Source: Salvator merianae
Lineage: Eukaryota; Chordata; Lepidosauria; Squamata; Teiidae
Direction of reading: 5' to 3'
Assembly: GCA_003586115.2 (NCBI GenBank)
Contig: QVOM02000023.1
Span: 3,220,284-3,284,283 of the forward strand
Length of the DNA stretch: 64,000 bases
Shown here: piece by piece, positions 13,039 to 25,000 of the stretch
Numbering within the stretch: position 1 is the first letter of the stretch
Layout: the number at the start of each line of letters is the position of its first letter
Made by a program: the position numbers and the translations under genes
Notes under the pieces: generated by a model
What the model was told of the DNA's origin: nothing
Databases searched by the model: none
The model's input: only the letters and a program-made list of their open reading frames with translations

Positions 13039-16000
13039 GCGCGCGCGCGATTCATCTTTGTCTCCTCTGAACTTGTATCTTCGTTTAGGTCACACATTTT
13101 CATCTGAGCTAAGAATCATGGGAGCTGTAGTCCATTAAGGGCCTTCTTGTAGTTCCACTACCCTCAGAGGAGTGAAAGGCTGTGGCACATGAGAGTGCCT
13201 TCTCTGTGGTGGCCCCTGGCTTTAGCATAGCCTCCCAGCGGAGATACACCAGGTGCCAACTTTATAAGGCTTCTGGGGCATGACTAAACCCTACCTCTTC
13301 ATCCAGTTCCTATGGCTGTAGTCCTGCCAGGTTAGGAGGAAGGTTGGATGGATTTTATTTTTAAATATGTTTTAAAAGGGAAGGATGTGGGATAGAGTGG
13401 CAGCAAGCAGGAACCAAGGGAGGCATAAAACTTTACAGCCACCGACACATTCTTTGTCAGCCAGTTATGGAATGCTGGGAGCTGTAGTCCACCAACATCT
13501 GGCAGGCTGCAGCTTGAGACTCCTGCTTTAGAGACAACTGGCACAGAATCATGGGAGTTGTAGTCCAGCAACACAGTTCTTCCTCTGAAAATCTGAAGAA
13601 TTCACGGGTTGCTTTGCTGGGTCAGACTCCCTGCCCCTGCTGAAGATCCATTCAATCCCATATGGTGCTTCAAACACACACAAGCCAAGTAACTCTGAAT
13701 ATTTCAAGAGAGTCGCAAAGAGAGTCGAAAGGCTGCAGGCCGATCAGAAGCGGAGTTTTATCTATATGGCTGTGACACAGTTGCATGATTCTTAACGGAA
13801 AAATGTGTGAAAATCCATGTATTCACAATTTGGTATCTGAAAACCCACTGGCATGCAAGTGGGAGGTCCCTTTTCTGAGATATATCCTGGAATAAAATTC
13901 TGTGCAGAAAGGATGCAAACTGCCCCTCTGGACCTGCCTTCCTTGAAAACTGCCCTCTCCAAACTCCCAAGGAAAGCAAGCAACTAAACCTTTTAGAGAC
14001 AGCACAGCTGGCTTTTCCTGCCTTTTAAGAATAATCTCGCAAATTACAGACTCCATCCACTTCCAGATCAACTTGTATGAGAAAGAAGAAACACCCTGGG
14101 GAAAGTCCTTGGCCATAACTAGGATTCAGAACTTACCGTACACAGTGTCTGGACAATATTCTTCATTTTGGCTTGAGTTTTCTGATGCTGTTTCCTTTAG
14201 CCCAACCTGTACAATACAACCAGGGAGGAGAACATAAGAACATAGGAGGAGCCCTGCTGGATCAGGCCACAGGCCACCTAGTCCAGCATCTCATCTCACT
14301 CAGTGGCCCACCAATGGCTTCTGGGCATCTCAAGCAGAAGGCAAAGGCAAAACCCTCACCTGCTCTCCACTCCCTGCAAATGGCCTTGAGAGGCATCCTG
14401 CCTGCCTCTCCAACCTCATGGTGATACCCAGGCATCAATTCTTGATCAAAACCTAAGAGGAGCCCTGCTGGATCAGGCCACAGACCTTCTAGTCTAGCAA
14501 CCTGCCACATACAGAGGTCCACCAATGGCTTCTGGGCATCTCAAGCAGAAGACGAAGGCAAAACCTTCACCTGATCTCAATTCCCTGCAAATGGCCTTTA
14601 GAGGCATCCTGCCTGTCCCTCCAACCTGGATGCAGTACCTAGGCATCCATTCTAGATAAGAACATAAGAGGAGCCCTGAAGGATCAGACCACAGCCCATC
14701 TAGTTGAGCATTCTGTTTCATACAGCGGCCCACCAGTCGCTTCTGGGCGTCTCAAGCAGAAGACAAAGGCAAAACCTTCACCGGCTCTCGATTCCCTGCA
14801 AATGGTTTTACAGACATCCTGCCTGTCTTTCCAACCTGAAGGCAGCACCTGGGCATCCATTCTAGCAGCCACTGATACACCTGTCCTCCATGAATCTGTC
14901 CAATCTGTTCTTAAAGTTATCCAGGCTGATATCACCTCTTCTAGTAGAGAAGAAAGGACTTTTCTAGGGTTCGATGGACGTACCATTGGAGAAGAACCAC
15001 AGGAAACTCAAATACTTTTACATGAGTGGAAATACCTGGAGAACATCAGATTAACTAAGATTGGCCTGAACATCCACAAAGCCTCCACTGTAGTGAACCT
15101 AAACCAGCGCAACTCTGGTCATTCTCTCGAAGGGAGGCTGCCAGTTAGAGCCACGAACACCACCTTCCATCCCGTGAAAGGAGGAAGATAAAAATGTAAG
15201 AAAACACAGAGATAAAAATCAAAGTCTTGCCTTACACCAAACCTAGCCAGGTATGTCCTCCCCACTTGAAGCAAAAACACACCTTTGGGCTTAGACATTC
15301 TTCAATATCCAGCTGGCCCTTCTCAAAATCTTCCTTTCCTCCTCCTCTTTCCTCCTCCTCCTCCTCGTCCTCCTCTTCCTCGTCGTCTTCAAAACAGCCA
15401 ACAGCATCCACCGTTATGAGCTCCTCCGAGTCTTCCGGCCCTCCCTGGTCCTTCTCTCCCAACCTCACCTGAGCAGACGGAACGGAAGAAGAAGAGGAGG
15501 GAAAGAGAATATTGAGAGGGGACAAACCAACACAGGTCCACCCAACTCCCATACTTCCTCTTCCTGCTTTTGGGGCAGCATCCATGCCGGAAACCAGCAG
15601 CAACTAGCAATTGAGGGTCACGGGGGGGAAAACCCTGCACTGGTTCAGTGGCTTTTTGTGGAGTTCCTACAGTGACCCAACACAGTGCAGGGCAGGGAAT
15701 TCTCCCTGTGACCTTCCTCTGTGGTCACCACGGTGGGAAATTCATTACTTAAGAGAGTTAGGTTCCACAGAAGAATTAATGGATCCTAAAACGCGCAAAT
15801 CACAACAGACCCCAAATTTATTTTTATTTATTGAAGCATTTATATCCTGCCCTTCACCTAAAGGTCCCAGTGTAAGTCACAGAAATAAAAAAATAAAATA
15901 TATAAAGTCTTAAAACATATTTAAAGTATAATCCACCCTTCCCCCCCGGCAGGATAAAACCCAGAGAAATCTAAACCTTAAAAGGCCGGGGTGAAGAGGT

Positions 16001-19000
16001 ATGTTTTTAAGCAGGCACCGAAAACCACATAATGTAGGCGCCTACAGAGGGAGGCTGTTCCAGAGTTTGGGGGCCACCACAGGAAAGGCCTTCTTGGATG
16101 TCCCTGGCCCTTGCACCTTGGAGAGAGAAGAAGCTACAAAAAGAACTACAAGAAGACCTTCCTGCACCTGTTAAAAACAGCAAATTGCAGGTTCCAACTC
16201 ACAAAGTTTTTTGCTCGCTTGTTGCTCATGTACAACATGATAGTGTGACAAATGCTCCCAGGCTCAGTGAATATGCAAAATTCCTAAGAAACTCAGGAAT
16301 CTTATTTATTTTATGGCACTGATCGCCAAACACAATCAAGGACACTTCCCCTAGAATGAAGGTCCCGTTACCTCTTTGGCCTTCTGCTTGTGCTCCGGCG
16401 ACTTCATGTGCTCCACAAACTTGCGCGGGGTCTTGAAGGGGCGGCTGCACACGGTGCAAAAGGGGCGGAGAGCCCGCTTGGCTAGCTGGGATGTTAAAGG
16501 AGTAGAAGAAATCAATTGGAGAGAATATGGAATGGCAGCTGCCAAGGTTAGCTCCAGATTGGCACATTTTCATGTAGAAAAAGAAGACTTGGAGAAGCTG
16601 AAAGAAGAATGCATTTTATAATTTTTTCAGCTTTCATAGATTGGAGGCAATTTCATTGGGTGGTTGGAGTCTGTCTATGTTCAGGTGCAAAGAGGCGAAA
16701 GTCCAAACGGTCAGGATTAAACGACAAGGAAACTCAACGTATCACAGACAGCCCAGCCATTTTGGGTTTCCAGCTCTCTTCAGGCCCAGTCTGCATGGCC
16801 ATTTTAAATTGTATGACCCTTCAGCTTCAGTCAGCACAGCTATTTTAGATTCCTAACTCCAACTGGCTGCAGCCAACATGGCCATTTTTGGATCCCACCT
16901 TTCATTAGCCCCAGAGAGCACAGCCATTTCAGATTCCTGTTTCCCATGAGCCGCAATCAACGTGGCCATGTTTGGATTCTGCCTCTCATCAGCCCCAGAC
17001 AGCACAGCCATTTTAGATTTCAAAATTTCATTAGTGTCAGCCATCGTCATCTATTTTTGGATTCCGTCGCCCACCAACTCCAGCCAGCACAGCCATTTTC
17101 GATCCCTAACTCCAATCAACCTCCATCAACTCAAGGATTTTGGATTTCATCTCTCATCAGCCTCCATCAGCTCAGCCATTTTGGATTCCATCTCCCATCC
17201 ATCTCCATCAACACGGCCATTTTGGATTCCATCTCCCATCCACCTCTATCAACACGGCCATTTTGGATTCCATCTCCCATCAGCCTCCATCAATTCAGCC
17301 ATTTTGAATTCCATCTCCCAACAGCCTCCATTAACACGGCCAATGTGCCCTACCTGGCATGCGAGATGAAAACCCAAGAAATAAAGGATTGATGCAGACG
17401 GTTACCTTATGTTCTTGGGTCCGACGATGCTTGATCAAATCACCTGTAAAACGTAGCTGGCAGGTGTTACACCATCGCTGTGGGCTTTCCCTGCAGGAAG
17501 AAGAATAGCGGTGCAATATTCAAGACTCCCTGGACACCCCTTGCGCTTATTATCTCTGACTTGCTCCAACTGCTTCGTTACCAGGGAGATATTCTTCTCA
17601 GCCATCAGTGAGCCAGCACTGCAACTGGTGTCCAGCTGGCAAGATGGAATCTCAGCTTTCCAAGGGGAAAGGATGCCATTAAAACACAAAAACTCAGTGC
17701 ATAAAACCTAAGTGCCACAAGCAACTTTTGGGCCAGGTCAAACATGGCTGAATTATGGCTACGAGATACTTCAACACTCCCATTTAATCTGTTCACTTTG
17801 CCAGGTGCTTGTCGGTAAAGGGGACAACAAAAAGTCTGGGTACAACTCAAAGCTTTGCAGACATGGTTTTCCCTGTGAAGTGTATGCCACCATCAGAATC
17901 TAATTGCCACGGTATTCCAGACCTAGGGATGAACTCCATCAGAAGTTGCTGGGCTCCATCTTCCATTAGCCCCATCCAGCACAGCCATTTTTGATCCCTT
18001 TAGCCACCATGACCATTTTGAACTCCATCAACACGGCCATTTTGGATTCCATCTCCCATCAGCCTCCATCAAACCAGCCATTTTGGATTTTATGAGGCAC
18101 ACATACCCATCTTTCTCGGGCAGCGGCCACTGCTCCTTGACCACTGGCAGCAACGAAACAAAGCAGATATTACTCATATGCTGGATTTCCCGAAGTCGCT
18201 GCTGATGCTGGATCCCTGCCATGTGCATCTGGAAATTCTGACACAGAGGGACCAAATCAGATGTGTCAGCCCACTGAGCTACAATCTCAGCTGAACTACA
18301 ACTCCCAACATCCCACTGTGGAATCCCTACCACAAATAGCTAGGAGTCACTAAAGGTAAGTATTTATTGTGAATATTGCTCACATGCCACACACATTTTT
18401 CCTAATACTACCCTGAAATAGTTACTCCTTTTCTTTTTCTTGTTTGTTTTTAGTCAGTCTCGTCTATCAGTCAAGGTAATAAGTTGTTAACGTGTATACT
18501 TTCAGAGAGATTGGCCAACATCATTCAAATTTATATTCAGGGAAGATCAAGTACATTTTATAAGAGATAAACATTTAAAGGAACCTATTTATAAATTGGA
18601 ACAGATCCACAAAAAAGACCTTCTAAGACAATATTGTCTTTAATGCCACCAAATAAAGCGATTTGGCCATATATTTTCCACTCAATACACGATAAGGGAC
18701 TTGATCTAAATTTTATTACTGCAATTACAAATATTTGTACAGGAATAACAGCATGTATTAGATCAAAAGGCTTTGATACTTCATAACTCTCAGTTGAGGG
18801 GTACTACAAAGATCATTTCTTCCCAGAAACCTTGCTATCAGTTGATATATTCATACTTTCCTAACACCCTGGTAGAAAACATAATATTAATGCATCCATC
18901 ACTGGACTTAGGAAAGGAATTTTGAAACTCTGAGTGATCTCAAATAATTTGTCCTTTATTCTCTAATGGAAAATGCAAACCAAAACTAAAAAGCAAACAG

Positions 19001-22000
19001 GTTCATTGGGCTAAAGCTACGTTTTAGCACTCACTCTCTTTGTAACAGAAGTGCTTGAATCATAGAAGTGGAAGGGGCTTCCAAGGTCATCAGGTCCAAC
19101 CCTCTGCATAATGCAGCAATGACTAGACCATCCCCAACAGATGGCCCTCCTGCCTCTGCTTGAAGACCTCCACTGAATTCCCCATTTCATAATTCATTTT
19201 CCAAGAACACTTATCAATCAGGCGGTAAATGCCGCTCCCATGATGCACCTGACCCCTTTCGGCTTCCATTACCTGTTGGTTGCAGCAATTGGTCTTGCAA
19301 ATATAACAATAGAACTTCACGGAAGATTCCGGACTATTCTCCGCCGCCCCCATCTCTGCAGCCCAGTGGGGGGGCTTCAGGGCTGTGGTGCTGATGGCTC
19401 GGCTTTCGCTGCTCTGCTGGATTGTCACTTTCAACGAACCTGAGGAACCAACCACCTGGGAAGACCAAGGAACCTGAGTTCAGGTCTCGCTTGGACCACT
19501 AGGCCTAAGGAATTATAACTGGTTTCAGGCAAGAACTATTTTTTTTAAAAAAAAAAAACCTTCCCCCTTTTTTTTTATTGAATGAGGTGAGAAATCATGT
19601 GAAAGGGAAATGTAGACAAAATCCTTCCTCAGAATGATTTTCTTCCTTCAGTTTTAAATAATTACCTCCCACTAAATAGTCACGTCTTCGAAGTGGTTTC
19701 CAAGGTAACAATTATAGTTATTATTGTTAATAATTAAGTGGAGACATAGAGACAGTGATTCTTTTCATATTCTTCCGTCCCCATGTGCATTCACCCAAGA
19801 AAGAAGCAGGACCAAAAATGGCTGCCAGGTTTTTTCCAAGGGGCAGTTTACGCACCTCTGACGTGTCCAGTTCCCCAAGGAAATTCTTCTCTTTGGAAAC
19901 GTCCACACTCAGGTTTTCCTTCCCATTATCTGCCTCTGTCAGAGAGAGAAAGAACGTGGTTGGAATCCCCAGTTGACCACAGGCCATTTCACACCTACCT
20001 TTGTGGGCTGGTCCTACTGGGCCGGCCGGCCTGAAGCCGTTCCAGCTGCTGGACAGCTCCAAAGCACCAGGATAAACCTCATGCTTTTTGGAAGACTGTC
20101 CCGGGACATACTTAGTTTAGTACTCCATTTCCTTCTTCAGAAAATACAGATCAGGGCAATTTCAACCAAGGGCTGATTGTCAAATGGGCGAACAAGTCCC
20201 TAGCCCAGAAACCACCAGTTTTTTCCTTAAAACTTACGAATTTAGACTGACTGCATGCAGACAGTTCAATGCTTGATTTCTATAATACAGTGCTAGCTCT
20301 GACAACAGGGTGATGAAGAATTAATGCTACTAAAATATGCATGTGCTTTTATTTTATTCAAAGGAAATTAAGTGATTTACCAAGAATTTTAGCAAATTTC
20401 AAGGGAGTCGTGAAGTCTGGGAAAGGCAATTCTAAACTCTGTCGTAGGAATTTTGGAGTCTCTGAGTTTTAATCCCCTTTTGGCCAAGAAAGCTTATGGG
20501 GTAACTTTGGGTTAATCGTCATCTTGGAGCCTTACCTAGTTCAAAGACTGGATTCTTTAAAAAAAAAAAAAAGACTGGATTCTTTAGAGGAAAGGCAGAA
20601 CAGAAATGCCACAAATAAATAAATAATTCAGGGAAATATCCCTGCAAACTAGCCTTCACTCTGAAGTCACTCTCCAAACCAAACAAGTCCTGTTTATACT
20701 GTGAAAGAAAGGCCTCCCTGCATGGACCCTTAATGTGGATTAAGGGTCCATGTAGTTCACTTTTAAGCCTCATATATCTGCACAGAGCATGATCTGAATT
20801 AACGGAGACCTTAATCTGGATCACTGGCAGTCCCGTTGAATCAGATTTTACCAAGGGGCCAACGTGGCCCCGATCCAAAACACAGGAGACCTCCCGTGTT
20901 TGGGACTACTAGGGGGTGCATTTCAGCCCCCCCTAGAGGCCCTGAGGCGAGGAACACTGGAGTGCAGCTGTAACTCTTGTGTGAGCTTTGCAGTTGTGGC
21001 ATAGACTGATCCTGACTTACTGCAGGTAAGTGCAGAAAAAGTCTCAGTTTCCTATTCTCCTCCTAGCTTTGACAAAGGAAATAGAAATCTCACCTTCAGG
21101 ACAGGATTCCACGCTGGGCTCTTCACTTTCCTGAACTGACATCCCATCCCCTTCTGGCATTTCATCTTCAACTTCACTACGAAGATACAGTAAGTAGGAG
21201 AGGAGACAAAAGCTGTTAAGGGTCCCATCTTGGTTTGTGTGGCTTCTGTGAGAACATTTTCACTGTTGCGTGTATGACAAATGGTGACCCATCCGCACTG
21301 AATCACTATTGTCCTGATTTGTCTCCAGGCTCATGTCCTGAGGTGGGGGCTTTAATCTAAACATTAGAAAATGCATGGGAGGTAGAGGCAACTGAAGGAA
21401 GGGGCAGCTTGGGTCTCCTTGGTGGTGGCTCCTCATCTGTCAAATTCTTGCCCCGAGGAAATCTCACCTGACACCATGTTTAACATCCTTTAGACACAGA
21501 TAAAGGCCACTGTCTTTCCCCAAGAATATAATAGTGGAGTTGAAGAGGGCAAAGGAGACAGTCTTGAGTTTATGGCTCATATGGAAGCCAACCCAGAGGT
21601 ACAAGGAAAGGCATTCATGGAAATAATTGAGCAATAGGAAGCAATAGGTTGGTCATGGCAGTGGTTATGTTGAAGGTGGGGGTGCCCCCCGTGCTCAATT
21701 ATTTCCTATTGCTAATGGGAAGGTAACTCTTGTGACGCTAAAGAAAGATGTGTTTTCTTAGCCTATGAGCATCCAAGGAGGGAACGCTGTGGCCAATGCT
21801 AACGATATTACCTCAGGATGTGGCGGCCATTTTGAAAATGAAGCAGATTCACCTCAGGCTTTTTTTTAAATGAAGAGGGATTTAAGCATCAGATGTAAAT
21901 CTATAATCTTTAAATATAACTCTTTAATCCCTTGACCTAAGATGCCTTTCTACCATCCTTGCCCTGCTGCCGAAATTCTGATGTTGCTGTATTATAGTAT

Positions 22001-25000
22001 CTGTAGACATCTGCTCTGCTTCCTTCTACCTTCACCAATTAACCGTAGCCATTTCGGAGGACTAGTTGCCAATAAATAACAGCAATGAAAACAAGCTGCA
22101 GCCTACAACTTCTCATCAAGCTTCCATCCACATCTGAAGTACAGTATTTCTTTATTTCTTTATTTGCATTTTTATCCTGCAAAGGATAAAAATGAGACCC
22201 AAAGGTCTCAGGGCAGGTTACAACAACTAAAAAACAGAATATAAAATGCACACACTAAAAACAGTAACAGTGTCTGAAAACAGGGAGGGTAAGCTGTTTC
22301 TTTAGCCAAAGGCAAGGATAAAAAGGCACATTTTCACTGTACTCCTAAAAATGTAAAATGAGGATTCCTGATGCACCTCAGGGGGGAAGAGTGTTCCACA
22401 CTCTGGGGGCTATCACTGAAAAGGCCCTATCCTGGGTGCCCACCCCTCTAGCTACTGAGGGTAGTGGTGTGCTGTTGCAAGCAGGCAGTACCCCAAAGAA
22501 AAGGGCACCACAGGGCGAACAGAGTAAATAAGGTTGCCCAGTGAAAGTAGTTTAACACTATGGGTCACACAGGAAGAGGAAACAGCCATCAGATCTGGAT
22601 TTTTTTTTCCCCTTCAAAATCCAGCAGTCAGACACACAGGCCGTTTCCACACTGAACTGGGCTGGACAGCTCCAGCTGGATCCACTCCTACTGGCGTGGT
22701 TTCTAGCTGTCCCGAAATAAGGCTGCCTGCACTTGGACAGCCTGTTCCTGGATAGCCCCCCCCCCCCGCTTCAAAGCTCAGACAAGCTTCGGAGCCTACT
22801 ATGAGGGCTTCGGTGGTCAGGAACTAAGATACCTGGCCTTGGAGCCTCAGGGATGCATAATTCGCTGGCATAATTTGGTGCGCCATCAAAATGGGTCCCC
22901 TGCTAAACCGGAACAAGGAGGTACATGCTCTTCTACCTGTGTCCGTGTTCCATTCTAGTGACCCCTGGACCATCAGCAGACCTTTTCAAAAAGTGGCCTC
23001 TGGACCACCAGTGTCTAGCCAACCCCAGAAGTGGACCACGATACCAGTTAGTGCAGAAAGGCCCATCATTTAGCTGCCCAAGAGGGAAAAAAACCTTGTT
23101 TCCTTCCAGTACTTTGCCTTACTGGTGGCCATTTTGTTAGCGCATTTCACAATGCTATTGTCACGTATGCCCACAGGCCCATTAAATGCAAGAGAGTTGT
23201 TTTCGATTTGCCTTATTTTTAAAAATGATCTCGAGTGACAGGTCTGTCAACAAGTCATTAGCCATCGCACCTAAACGAAACCTGATCAATACACAAGTAG
23301 AGAGGCACAAGGTTTCCCAGGAGTGATCTAGTCTGACCCCATCAACGCAAGAAACCCTCTGCGACGTTATTCTCTTATTGGTGGCAACTCGGTTTCGGCA
23401 CAGAAGTCCCCAAAGAAAAGGACTCCTGATGCCCAGTTGGTGAATTTTCCTAGAACGTTTGGCTGTTGCTGGACTGAAGTATAGAAGATTTAAGTCAGCC
23501 TTTGGTTTTATCCCGTCGGAGAAGTCCTTCCGTTAATCCTCAAGATACACCAGCAAGTAATAATTATTATTATTACCTTCTTAGTCGCTTGGCTGCTGGT
23601 TCGCCGTCTGGACAGGATTCTACCAGAGAGTCTGTGGACCCAAAAACAGGAGGTTATTTCTCCTGAACTATCAAACATTCTCTGGTTCAAATGGACCCCA
23701 TGGGTTTGCCGAGGGAGGCATAAACGCTTGCTTAGGACACCATCAGTTACGCCAAGTGTTGTGCAACACGGTTTGGACACTAGAGGAGCCCTTGAAAGCA
23801 TCTGGTTGGTGTTTATTGTTGGTCCGTGTCTGCACGGCACAAGGACCCTTCTGGTTTCAACTGCCAGGGATACCGGCCATCTTAGCTATGTCCCCGTTTT
23901 TAATGATGTGAAGGCAATACAGTGGGACCTGCCTAGGACATGTTCCTGCTTCTCTTACTCCTTCGACGTTTTCTCAGAAAGAGTCTTGCAGGCTTCCAAA
24001 ATGCAACCAACTCTGCAAAAACCTCTCAGACCAGAGAGGAGAAAAGTGGAAATTTGGGGGAAATCTTACACAATGCCCTCAGAAGGTCTGAAATGCCTTT
24101 GAAAATCACATCACCTGTGGGCACCTCTTATTTGTGCAGTAAATCCAGATGTTCTTGCCCACACTGGTGGTGAAGTGGGCGGCAGCCAGAAGCCCCTCCC
24201 CAATAGCCCACCTGTTTGTAGGTGTCTTATAAAACAGCTGCACCACTGCAAACTGCCTTATTTCTGCAGCAGCCGTAGCGCTATGGCTACCTCAAAAAGG
24301 AGGCAATTTGCAGCAGCGCAGGTACTTGAAATAAAAACCCACAAGCCAACATCTTGCAGGAGAGGGGCTTCCATCTGCAGCCCCCTTCGCTGTCCTGCCT
24401 CCAGGTGTAGGTCCTTGGCAGGTGTCAAGCCATAATGACCCTTGGAACTTGCACCAATCTCTTTAAGAAAATGGCGGCCGGAAGGTTGCTGCCCCTCAGT
24501 TCCCATCATGCTCTTCCCAAAGCTCCTAGCTGGCTATGGAAAGAAAAGGAAGATGAACCAGGTGGGCCTTTGGGTCTGACCCTACTTGAAAGCCAAACCA
24601 TCCACCGCCCAGGCAGCTTCTCAAGAATTTTCCCCCGCTGCGATGAAGGGAGTCAGAGAGGAAGGAGCAAGTTCAGAAGTCCTCCTACCTGAAGAGGAAG
24701 AGATGGGATGCTTGGAGTCTTCTTTCAACAGGGATCTCTCCATGGGCTCACCTGCACCTTGGCCTTGGGAAGAAGACAATACCGAATCTGCCTCTTGTTT
24801 CCTCTCGGGAGTCCTTAAGAAATCCTGCAGTTCAGAGCGCAGAAGGCCCAAGGAAAGATAACATCCCAAATATTCCTTTAGGGAACTAAAGCCACTATCA
24901 CAAACAGCATTCTAATATCCTAACCACTCTGTCTTCTCAGCAGGGAAGGCCTTTGTGGGTATATGAACCTGGCACAGGTTTTTTGGGAACACAGTGGAAT

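Noticed and set aside
14802..15191. 129-residue plus-strand open frame in CIZ1 intron 12
   Set aside because: It is antisense to a CR1 tail in its first half and has no similarity to a known protein in the rest.
15227..15472. Serine-rich plus-strand frame
   Set aside because: It is the complement of the glutamate run in CIZ1 exon 12.
16946..17392. Repetitive protein-like frames with periodic FGFHLPSASIN-type units
   Set aside because: They are translations of the 41-bp minisatellite in an intron; the period is not a multiple of three over the whole array and there is no supporting gene structure.
18420..18980. AT-rich stretch in CIZ1 intron 8 suspected to be an old LTR element
   Set aside because: No LTR pair, primer-binding site or retroviral coding block could be seen; left unassigned.
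21052..21306. Basic frame KLKMKCQKGMGCQFRK over CIZ1 exon 6
   Set aside because: The alternative acidic frame keeps phase with the flanking exons 5 and 7 and fits the acidic human region.
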